6,324 bases of DNA, taken from the NCBI GenBank assembly GCA_937889705.1, contig CALBYO010000019.1:1-6324 (forward strand). The letters are read 5' to 3'. The position numbers and the translations under genes were made by a program. Below the pieces are notes generated by a model that did no database searches, was not told the DNA's origin, and saw nothing but the letters and a program-made list of their open reading frames with translations. This document shows positions 1 to 6,324 of this stretch, in pieces (position 1 is the stretch's first letter; each line of letters opens with the position of its first letter). Origin of the DNA: an uncultured Bacillota bacterium. GTDB taxonomy: Bacteria > Bacillota > Clostridia > Christensenellales > UBA1242.

Positions 1-624
1 CAATGGTTATATAAACAAATAACTTGCACGATAAAAAAATATAGTTTAAGCAAGGCAAATAAAGAAGCGTACAATAAATTGAGAAAAGATTACAATAGTT
101 CTTCTATAGAAAATCGCAATCCGTTATTCTTATATCTTTTAATTTGCTATGGTTTTGAACATCAAATAAGATTTAATACTAAACTTGAATTTAATAATCC
201 TTGTGGAAATTCTGGGTTTAATGATGAGATGTTAGAAAAATTAATTTCATATAAATTAAGAATAAGCGAAATATCTATTGATTTTAAAAAAGAAAATTAT
301 GAAAATTTGATCTCTAAAATAAGTAAAGATGATTTTGTATATTGTGATCCACCATACTTGGCTACTTGTGGTGCTTACAATGATGGAAAGCGAGGCTTTA
401 ATGGTTGGGATAAATGTCAACAAGAAATATTGCTTAATAACTTGCTAACACTTAATGGAAAAGGTATAAAATTTATGCTTTCAAATTTTACAGAGCATGA
501 CGAAAACAATAATAATGATTTAATCTTGTGGGCAAAACAAAATAAATTTAATGTGATTTTTAATGATAAAATTACAAAAAGGAATAGGCAAAATAGGAGG
601 GAGTTGATTGTTATCAACTATTAA
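1..624 (+). CDS. D12-class adenine-N6 DNA methyltransferase (Dam/DpnM type), 5' end missing
   Basis: This enzyme transfers a methyl group from S-adenosylmethionine to the N6 of adenine in a short DNA site. Next to a nuclease gene it is most likely the protective half of a type II restriction-modification system. The frame is open from base 1, so the gene starts left of the window; 207 residues remain of a family usually about 260-290 long. The missing part should hold the N-terminal SAM-binding FxGxG motif. Visible landmarks are the YSLSKANKEAYNKLR stretch (bases 40-84), the PLFLYLLICYGFEHQIRFN region typical of D12 enzymes (121-177), the catalytic DPPY motif at 346-357, the GAYNDGKRGFNGW block after it (about 370-408), KFMLSN (469-486) and the C-terminal ELIVINY. 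The TTG at 79 is internal to the conserved region and is not the real start. The target site cannot be read from the sequence; GATC is common for the family, but other sites occur. Confidence 0.93.
   Translation, partial: QWLYKQITCTIKKYSLSKANKEAYNKLRKDYNSSSIENRNPLFLYLLICYGFEHQIRFNTKLEFNNPCGNSGFNDEMLEKLISYKLRISEISIDFKKENYENLISKISKDDFVYCDPPYLATCGAYNDGKRGFNGWDKCQQEILLNNLLTLNGKGIKFMLSNFTEHDENNNNDLILWAKQNKFNVIFNDKITKRNRQNRRELIVINY
595..619 (+). promoter_or_regulatory. Shine-Dalgarno plus hairpin ahead of the HNH nuclease gene
   Basis: AGGAGGG lies at 595-601, 26 nt from the ATG at 628, which is too far for normal initiation. Directly after it, AGTTGAT (602-608) and ATCAACT (613-619) form a perfect 7-bp stem with a 4-nt loop (TGTT). 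If folded, the 18-nt hairpin is looped out and the effective spacing becomes 8 nt, which is near optimal. No other purine-rich site sits closer to the ATG. The stem is also the coding sequence for the conserved methyltransferase C-terminus (ELIVIN), so the pairing could be partly accidental. Similar hairpin-bridged sites are known from phage T4 genes 25 and 38. Confidence 0.55.
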
Positions 625-627
625 AAT

Positions 628-2103
628 ATGGAAATAAAAGTTGTAATATATAGTTGTTACGAATTAACATATAAACAAATTTATGGCGATGTTATTTCTC
701 GCCTTTATCCGAATATTAATATTGCTGATGTAAAGTTGGAAATTGAAGACATTTCAAATAATTCTACTCGTTCCATTCAAAGCCAAAGAAGCTTAAAACA
801 ATATGTTACTAGGACGCTTAGAATATATGAAGATGGTATATTGAAACATATAGTAGCAACTAGCAATACTAATTTTGATTTAGATAAAAAAAGAGAAAGA
901 GATTTAGACCCGACTAAAAAGTATGTATATGGAGAACCAGCCTACCATGCAAATACATATTTAAAACAAGGGTCTCCTGCTATATTTAATTATTATTTTG
1001 ATGAAAAAAATAAAAATGCAGGTGTTGATTTATCTTTTTATTTATTAGATATAGATCAAACTTATCCTCATAATTTATTTAATATCTTATCTTACAGAGA
1101 ATTACAAACAATAGGTTTTAAAGTGTTAAATATAGATGAAGTCGATTTCTCACTATATAGAGAAACAGGATGCGTATTAAATAGTACTAGCAATATTGCA
1201 TTTTCATCATTTACAAAGTATATGAACGATATTTCTCTAATTTCAAAAAGGAATATGGGCAATATTCCATCATTTTTACAATGTCAAGAGCATTTAGTTC
1301 AAGGAGAAAATGATTCTGAATCATATTATATTGACAAATACATTTATACATTTAAAGCATTAAGTGCACAAGGTTATGATAGTTTATTTCGTACTTGGTG
1401 TATGAAAGTTTTAGCAGATAAAGAAGGAACAGATATTGAATTTAGACTTGGTAAGCAATATTTTCATTATGATGCACAAGAAAAAGCTGTTTCGGATAGA
1501 TTAACTGGTCCGATTTTGAAAACTTTTGAATATGCTGGAATTAACCTCGAATATGTTACGAATGATGAGTTCTTGATAGAAAAGAACCTTGAAGAAAATG
1601 CTTATTTATCGGCTAAAAATAGAAAAGATCCAAGAAACCAAAGTTTATTCCGTAATAATATTAGAAAAAAAGGTGTCCCTACTCGATGTGTTATCTGTGG
1701 AAATGATAATCCAACGATTCTTAAGGCGGCACATTTATGGGAAGTTTCATCAATTAAAAATGCGGATGCGAACACAATTAACTCATTTATTAGAGTAAAT
1801 AGTTTGTTTGACTTAATAGATCAAACAAGTCAGCATAAAAATGAATTATTTTTTAAAAAATATTGTCTTACCAATTCTGGTGATAATGGTATATGGTTAT
1901 GTGGAAATCATCACGATCTTTTTGATCAAAATTATTTTTATTTCGAAAGCGAAATGGGAACAGTTGTGTTACATTTCCAAGATGAGCACCAGGCTGCATT
2001 GTTTTTGGAAGAGACTGTTGAAGATTGCAGAATACCAGTACAAGTTTTAACTCAGGCAACAAAGGCATTCATTGCTCAAAGAAATATTTGTTTTAGAAAT
2101 TAA
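628..2103 (+). CDS. HNH endonuclease, probable type II restriction enzyme partner of the methyltransferase
   Basis: A 491-residue protein with a C-terminal HNH nuclease domain at about residues 350-440. HNH enzymes cut DNA with a single metal in a beta-beta-alpha fold. Visible motifs are C354-x2-C357 (RCVICG), H369 in KAAHLWE, N420 in NGIWLCG and C425-x2-H428-H429 followed by DLFDQ. Likely catalytic residues are H369, N420 and H429. C354, C357, C425 and H428 probably hold a structural zinc, with His in place of the usual fourth Cys. The AAH...NG...HHxLFD pattern resembles the HNH_2 type seen in restriction enzymes. Residues 1 to about 340 match no family I recognise and may carry DNA recognition. 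I see no signal peptide or membrane segment. The ATG lies 3 nt after the methyltransferase stop in the same frame (TAA-AAT-ATG), and no upstream start is possible because of that stop. Tight linkage to an adenine methyltransferase supports a restriction role; a stand-alone phage-type HNH protein is less likely. The cut site is unknown. Confidence 0.85.
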   Translation: MEIKVVIYSCYELTYKQIYGDVISRLYPNINIADVKLEIEDISNNSTRSIQSQRSLKQYVTRTLRIYEDGILKHIVATSNTNFDLDKKRERDLDPTKKYVYGEPAYHANTYLKQGSPAIFNYYFDEKNKNAGVDLSFYLLDIDQTYPHNLFNILSYRELQTIGFKVLNIDEVDFSLYRETGCVLNSTSNIAFSSFTKYMNDISLISKRNMGNIPSFLQCQEHLVQGENDSESYYIDKYIYTFKALSAQGYDSLFRTWCMKVLADKEGTDIEFRLGKQYFHYDAQEKAVSDRLTGPILKTFEYAGINLEYVTNDEFLIEKNLEENAYLSAKNRKDPRNQSLFRNNIRKKGVPTRCVICGNDNPTILKAAHLWEVSSIKNADANTINSFIRVNSLFDLIDQTSQHKNELFFKKYCLTNSGDNGIWLCGNHHDLFDQNYFYFESEMGTVVLHFQDEHQAALFLEETVEDCRIPVQVLTQATKAFIAQRNICFRN

Positions 2104-2126
2104 TTAGGAAGTATTTAGATAAAAAT

Positions 2127-2135
2127 AAAAGGAAG
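2127..2135 (+). promoter_or_regulatory. Ribosome binding site of the SMEK-NACHT gene
   Basis: AAAAGGAAG ends 8 nt before the ATG at 2144. It fixes this ATG as the start rather than the ATG at 2151, which is in another frame. The 40-nt gap after the nuclease stop holds no clear promoter or terminator, so this gene probably shares the upstream transcript but has its own ribosome entry. Confidence 0.7.
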
Positions 2136-2143
2136 CATCACGA

Positions 2144-5100
2144 ATGACACATGATAATAATATAAGATATTTAATATTAAACATCGCTTATTTTTGCCGA
2201 TTAGAGAATATCGGTGGTTTTACTGATGCTTCTAAAGAATTAGAATCTCTGACAAAATCAATATTTTCAATCATAGACAAATCTACATTTAAAGTGTCAG
2301 CAATAAAGTGCAATAATCCGAATATTGAATTTATTTCGGATGAAGGCGTTGAATATCAAGTTACTACAAATCAAAATTTTACAGATAAATGCCAAAGAAC
2401 TATTGATGCTTTTTTAGATAAAAAGAGTGAAAATAAACTAAGAATAGTTTATTTTAAAGAATTAAATGCGCAAGAACAAAGCAAAAAAGAAGAATTTTTA
2501 AGTAAATATGATTTTCTTGATATAATTGATTCTAAAGATTTAATTAGGCTTATTGCAAATTGTTCTACAAGCGAAATCTCTGCTATAGTAAAAGAATGCC
2601 AAAATTTTCTACCCCAAAAAATAGAAAATATTAACTTTGATGCCTGTTTGCAAAAACAAACTGTATGTGATGATTTTATAGAAAGAACTTTTAATTGGAT
2701 AAACCACAGTACTATTAATATAGAAGATGTTTTTCAAACAAAAAATTCTGTAATAATTGGAGATGCGTCAACAGGTAAAACAGAATTGTTAAAGTATATA
2801 AATAACTTTTCTGTTGAAAAAAATAGATGTACATATTTTTATAAACTGAAGAATTATTCAGGTACAAATTTAAAAGATGTTTTTCCCAATGCGATATATT
2901 TGAGTTTTAATCCATTAATTTTATTAGATGGTTATGATGAGATAAAACATGAATATATTGATACTTTTGTAAGTGAGTTAAATTCACTTGCTTCAAAGTA
3001 TCCTAATTTTCAAATCATAATATCTTCAAGAAAAAACTTTTGTGATAAGAGTTTCTCTCCTTTTGATGAATTTAATTTTCTGTATATAGAAGATATAAAT
3101 GATAAGGAAATTTCAAATTATTTTAACAACAAATTAGGTGCGGATGGCGATAAATATAAAGAATTATGCAAAACATTAAATGTATATGATTTGCTACGGA
3201 ACCCATTTTATTTAACAAGAATTGTAGGTGCTATAAAAACTAATTCTAATATAACCAATAGATCGGAGTTGATGGACTTTATTTTTAACAATGATTATGA
3301 AAAATTTAAGTTTGCTAAGAATATTGATAAACAGAATTTATTAGACAAATTGATGAGTCTCGCAGAATTTTTAGTTAGTCATAAAACAATGTCAGTTCCT
3401 AAAGAGATGTATTTAGATATTGATGAAAATTTTTATAAAGATTTTGCATGGTTGTTATTTGAAGATGGCAATATATCGTTTGTACATAACAATTTTAAAG
3501 AATATTTAATGGCGAAAAAATTATCAACATATCCTTTTAAAAAATTAAAGAATATAATATCCGTGAAACTTGATAAACTTTATATTAAGCCAGAATATGT
3601 TAATATCTTAAGTTTTTTATTATCTGTCAGTAACAATAAAAAATTACTCAAATACATTTTGGACTATGGAAAACATATTATATTAGGGCTTGAAACATCT
3701 TCTTTAAGCCCTGAAGAAAAATATAGAATAGTAACTAAAGTATATGATGAATATGAAAAGAAACGATCGTGGCCAAATGCTTCATTTTACAGAAGCGATT
3801 CTTTAGCCAAAATTTGCGATACTAAACCAATTATAGAATTTTTAATTTCAAAAATAAATGTAATAAACCATAGAACAACTATTGTTTATACTCTTGAAGT
3901 TTTAAAGTGTATTAATTGTTGGTTTGGGTATAAAAGTGTTTTAGAAAGAAACATTTATGAAATTTTAAAATCTGGAATAGAAGATGCAACTACTCTCAGT
4001 AATTTAATATATTTTTGGGCAAAATTAAATGCTCCGATAGAAGATGCTTGCAATATATATTTAAAATACAATAAACACGAAAGATCTAGTGTAAGGGCGG
4101 CATCCAATTATTTACTGAAAGAATATAGATTAGGAAATAAATTTGTTGAAGAAATATTGAATAGTATACCTAATACGATTCCAATCGCTCGTGTTTTTGG
4201 TGAAAAAGAACAAGATATTATTGATATAGGCGAAAATATGTACCTTGAACAAGCGATTGAGTTAATAGATGATAAAAATGCTATACTTAAATTATTAGAT
4301 TATTTGATTGAAAATGAAAAATCGTACACACCACATTTTTTGACAGAGCACATTTTTAATGCTTTAAAAAATATTAAAATTATAGACAATGAAATCATTG
4401 AAAAAATATATGATTTGTATAAAAGAGTGGAATTATATGACTCAAATAATGTAAAAAACTATATTATTGAGTGGTTATTAACCAATGAATTAATTGAAAA
4501 TATAGTAAATAGAATTGTTGATGATTCAGATCTGATTGAGTATAAAAAATATGCAATGCTGAGCCATTTATATTCTGAAAAATATAACAACCTTTATCTT
4601 GATATCTTTAACAAAAAGTTGTTAAGCGATCCATGCCGTATGATATTGGAGATAAAATCGTCAAATGGAGATTGGAATGCTTTAAAAAACTTGCTATTAT
4701 CACAAGGCTTTAAAATAAAAGAGTTTGATGAAAATACAAATAAAAATTCCTATGAAGAAAAAGTTAAAGAAACATTTAATGATATTTTTGATATAATAGT
4801 TTTGAAAAATAAAATTCACGAAATTTATACAAAATCTAAAAATGAATTACTGAATAAATCCGATGTTATAGATATTCGTTGTAAAGAAGTATTTGAAGAA
4901 AAATTTCCGATATACTTATGTAATTTATTTGATGAAAGGGGTATCACTGAAACTGAAGCTATTTCTCAAATTAATTATGACTGGCAAATTCGTAGCATCT
5001 ATGAATTATTACAGCAAAACAAATTTATTACAATATCAAATGAGCAGAAAGAATTTATATCATCTTGGGTATTGGAAAATGTAAAAAAGTTTAATTTCAA

Positions 5101-6010
5101 ACACAGTATTAGTTATATTGATGACAAATGGTCCACTACATATAATGCTATTTTTTGTGATTATTTTATAAGAAAATTAGACTTAAATGTTGATAATGAT
5201 ATTTTAAAGCAAATGCTTTGTTTTGTTTGGCAGACAAGAGATGAAAATGATTTTTCTCAGATTGAATTTATAAAAAGCAAAATTGGCGAATCGGAATTAA
5301 AGGACAGTTTAAAATTATATTGTGAGAATGGAATCTTACAGGGTTATCCATTGCAAAATAGAATAAATTATTGTATAAAAAATGAATATGATATTTTATT
5401 GAATTGCGTTATCAATAAATTATCAACAATTGAAAATACTACCAACTATCATAGTCTATATGATGTATGTATTCAATATTTGGAAAAATTTAATCATTTA
5501 GAGCTAATACTTCCATACTATAAAAATTTTCCAATGAGTTTAAAATTAAATGTTTTAGATGTGTTTTATAAAAATGAGAATATGACTATAGTTGAAACTG
5601 CTAAAAAAGATTTTAATGGCGATTCTTGTTACGCTCTTATTAGAGCATTGATGAGATTTGGAGATAATGATGCACTAAAATATTATATTAATTATGTACA
5701 GCGAAACAAATCTTTGTATCCTAAAGACGATTATCCTTATCCGTCTTTAAAATCATACAATAAAAAGTCTGATTTTAATTTGTTATTTAAACTTTTACCA
5801 TTAACATACAAGTTTGCTGATGAGGAAAATAATATAAGAAATGATATAATGTATTGTTTTGAAAAAATATGTTGTAACTCTAATATCTTTACGGTGCGCA
5901 AATTTTTAAAAAAAATTAACAGATTTATTAATTATTCAAAATTTAAAAATGTAAATTATTTACACTATTATGTTGATGGAATTAAACTAGCATATATAAA
6001 TTCGCATTAA
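2144..6010 (+). CDS. SMEK-NACHT STAND NTPase with long helical-repeat C-terminus, probable antiphage defence protein
   Basis: A 1288-residue intact protein with three parts. (a) Residues 1 to about 115 resemble the SMEK domain, a PD-(D/E)XK-nuclease-like module found at the N-terminus of bacterial STAND proteins: GGFTDASKELESL (24-36), PNIEF (59-63), EYQVTTN (70-76), then K82 and a TIDAF helix. (b) A NACHT ATPase at about 195-460: Walker A GDASTGKT (206-213, K212), Walker B LILLDGYDE (258-266, with the NACHT-type DGxDE at 262-266), sensor-1 arginine R296 in IIISSR, RNPFYLTRI after the core, and the winged-helix signature FVHNNFKEYLMA (446-457, H448). (c) About 470-1288: charged, Ile/Asn/Lys-rich and probably all helical, with HEAT/ARM-like pieces such as SSVRAASNYLL (649-659) and ALIRALMRFGDNDALKYY (around 1165-1182); this is likely the sensor. 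NACHT/STAND proteins stay monomeric until a trigger binds, then oligomerise and activate the N-terminal effector; several bacterial ones (bNACHT, Avs) block phage. The trigger and effector activity here are inferred. It follows the restriction genes by 40 nt. Confidence 0.88.
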   Translation: MTHDNNIRYLILNIAYFCRLENIGGFTDASKELESLTKSIFSIIDKSTFKVSAIKCNNPNIEFISDEGVEYQVTTNQNFTDKCQRTIDAFLDKKSENKLRIVYFKELNAQEQSKKEEFLSKYDFLDIIDSKDLIRLIANCSTSEISAIVKECQNFLPQKIENINFDACLQKQTVCDDFIERTFNWINHSTINIEDVFQTKNSVIIGDASTGKTELLKYINNFSVEKNRCTYFYKLKNYSGTNLKDVFPNAIYLSFNPLILLDGYDEIKHEYIDTFVSELNSLASKYPNFQIIISSRKNFCDKSFSPFDEFNFLYIEDINDKEISNYFNNKLGADGDKYKELCKTLNVYDLLRNPFYLTRIVGAIKTNSNITNRSELMDFIFNNDYEKFKFAKNIDKQNLLDKLMSLAEFLVSHKTMSVPKEMYLDIDENFYKDFAWLLFEDGNISFVHNNFKEYLMAKKLSTYPFKKLKNIISVKLDKLYIKPEYVNILSFLLSVSNNKKLLKYILDYGKHIILGLETSSLSPEEKYRIVTKVYDEYEKKRSWPNASFYRSDSLAKICDTKPIIEFLISKINVINHRTTIVYTLEVLKCINCWFGYKSVLERNIYEILKSGIEDATTLSNLIYFWAKLNAPIEDACNIYLKYNKHERSSVRAASNYLLKEYRLGNKFVEEILNSIPNTIPIARVFGEKEQDIIDIGENMYLEQAIELIDDKNAILKLLDYLIENEKSYTPHFLTEHIFNALKNIKIIDNEIIEKIYDLYKRVELYDSNNVKNYIIEWLLTNELIENIVNRIVDDSDLIEYKKYAMLSHLYSEKYNNLYLDIFNKKLLSDPCRMILEIKSSNGDWNALKNLLLSQGFKIKEFDENTNKNSYEEKVKETFNDIFDIIVLKNKIHEIYTKSKNELLNKSDVIDIRCKEVFEEKFPIYLCNLFDERGITETEAISQINYDWQIRSIYELLQQNKFITISNEQKEFISSWVLENVKKFNFKHSISYIDDKWSTTYNAIFCDYFIRKLDLNVDNDILKQMLCFVWQTRDENDFSQIEFIKSKIGESELKDSLKLYCENGILQGYPLQNRINYCIKNEYDILLNCVINKLSTIENTTNYHSLYDVCIQYLEKFNHLELILPYYKNFPMSLKLNVLDVFYKNENMTIVETAKKDFNGDSCYALIRALMRFGDNDALKYYINYVQRNKSLYPKDDYPYPSLKSYNKKSDFNLLFKLLPLTYKFADEENNIRNDIMYCFEKICCNSNIFTVRKFLKKINRFINYSKFKNVNYLHYYVDGIKLAYINSH

Positions 6011-6105
6011 TAATTAGTTATATTGTAAACAATTTATGTAATATATATAGATATTAAGTATTTATCTGGAAATTTTAGAAAAGTAATGTTATAAGCTATT
6101 TTTTC
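6011..6105. other. AT-rich spacer between convergent genes
   Basis: This 95-nt non-coding gap separates the stop of the SMEK-NACHT gene from the stop of the opposing SLOG-like gene. It contains a small inverted repeat, ATTGT-AA-ACAAT at 6022-6033, whose loop is too short for a normal hairpin, and a weak A/T stem, AGAAAA (6077-6082) with TTTTCT (6101-6106). Neither is a convincing Rho-independent terminator, although a convergent arrangement would be expected to have one. Confidence 0.6.
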
Positions 6106-6324
6106 TTATCTATTATATAAATTTACTATTTTTAACCCTTTTCTTTTAGCATAATTCATTGTGGTTTTTGCGCCACTTGGGTTATGCTTTTTGTTTACAT
6201 AACAAATAAGGGTGTCGCAAGAGTCCACCATTTGTTTGTTGCTGGCGATAATTTGCCTTTTATAGTGTTCTTCTTCAATGTTATACATAGTTGTTTGAAC
6301 ATCTACATAAGGATAATACTTTTC
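6106..6324 (-). CDS. SLOG/DUF1273-like nucleotide-binding protein, C-terminal part only
   Basis: The minus-strand frame is open from the right edge to a TAA at 6108-6106, giving 72 residues; the gene begins beyond the window. The ATG at 6288-6286 is not a good start, because twelve further in-frame residues (EKYYPYVDVQTT) precede it and no ribosome binding site is evident. The visible pattern is KRQIIASNKQMVDSCDTLICYV, then SGAKTTMNYAKRKG and KIVNLY. This matches the C-terminal half of SLOG-fold DUF1273-like proteins: a helix ending in MvD-x-sD, a hydrophobic strand, a glycine-containing loop (usually GGA or GGT, here SGA) followed by a helix, and a last strand viNL. Such proteins are usually about 140-190 residues and are thought to bind a nucleotide-type ligand; their function is mostly unknown. 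They are common in Firmicutes chromosomes and mobile elements. It converges on the defence genes and probably belongs to a separate unit. Confidence 0.68.
   Translation of the reverse strand, partial: EKYYPYVDVQTTMYNIEEEHYKRQIIASNKQMVDSCDTLICYVNKKHNPSGAKTTMNYAKRKGLKIVNLYNR

Noticed and set aside
79..81. TTG as the start of the methyltransferase
   Set aside because: The frame is open to base 1, and the upstream residues (YSLSKANKEAYNK) belong to the conserved D12 domain, so the gene is cut by the window edge.
417..617. Antisense open frame within the methyltransferase gene
   Set aside because: It overlaps conserved coding sequence, has low-complexity hydrophobic content and resembles no known family; it is an effect of the AT-rich opposite strand.
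2088..2117. Possible promoter TTGTTT-18 nt-TATTTA before the SMEK-NACHT gene
   Set aside because: The -10 match is poor, and such matches are expected by chance in sequence this AT-rich.
6040..6050. Short TA repeat in the 3' spacer
   Set aside because: It is only a few units long and ordinary for sequence of this base composition.
6077..6106. Terminator-like AGAAAA/TTTTCT stem between the convergent genes
   Set aside because: The stem is almost all A-T with mismatches and a large loop, and its T-run lies inside the stem rather than after it.
6286..6288. ATG as the start of the minus-strand SLOG-like gene
   Set aside because: The frame stays open to the window edge, no ribosome binding site precedes it, and starting here would leave only half of the fold.
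1..6324. GATC avoidance as a clue to the restriction site
   Set aside because: By eye GATC occurs about a dozen times (for example near 309, 346, 1055, 1914, 3766, 4530), close to chance for this composition; a protected host need not avoid its own site, so it says nothing about specificity.
1..6324. CRISPR arrays, tRNA or rRNA genes, insertion sequences
   Set aside because: I found no spaced direct repeats, cloverleaf-like segments, transposase motifs or paired terminal repeats.

Overview
The window is a very AT-rich stretch of bacterial DNA that reads as part of a defence island in a low-GC bacterium. A Firmicutes/Bacillota-type host is most likely. The reasons are the strong A/T-ending codon bias (AGA for Arg, TTA for Leu), AGGAGG-type ribosome binding sites, the DpnM-like methyltransferase subtype and the SLOG/DUF1273-like gene at the right edge. 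TGA is not needed as a sense codon, so the standard bacterial code fits. The genus cannot be told from the sequence.

Layout: (1) 1-624 (+) is the 3' part of a D12-class (Dam/DpnM-type) adenine-N6 DNA methyltransferase, cut by the left edge. (2) 628-2103 (+) is a 491-residue protein with a C-terminal zinc-type HNH nuclease domain, most likely the matching type II restriction endonuclease. Its strong Shine-Dalgarno lies 26 nt from the ATG, but a 7-bp hairpin between them would bring the distance to 8 nt. (3) 2144-6010 (+) is a 1288-residue STAND NTPase: an N-terminal SMEK-like domain, a NACHT ATPase with intact Walker A, Walker B and sensor-1 signatures, and about 800 residues of probable helical-repeat sensor. 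(4) 6106-6324 (-) is the C-terminal half of a SLOG/DUF1273-like nucleotide-binding protein, cut by the right edge. A 95-nt AT-rich spacer separates it from gene 3; the two genes converge.

Genes 1-3 run in one direction with gaps of 3 and 40 nt and probably share a transcript whose promoter is outside the window. The methyltransferase would protect host sites and the HNH enzyme would cut unmodified incoming DNA. The SMEK-NACHT protein would be a second line of immunity: by analogy with bacterial NACHT and Avs proteins it would sense a phage component and switch on its N-terminal effector. That last role is inferred from architecture and location, not shown. The most notable points are the SMEK-NACHT-repeat protein, its close linkage to a restriction-modification pair, and the hairpin-bridged ribosome binding site at the methyltransferase/nuclease junction.
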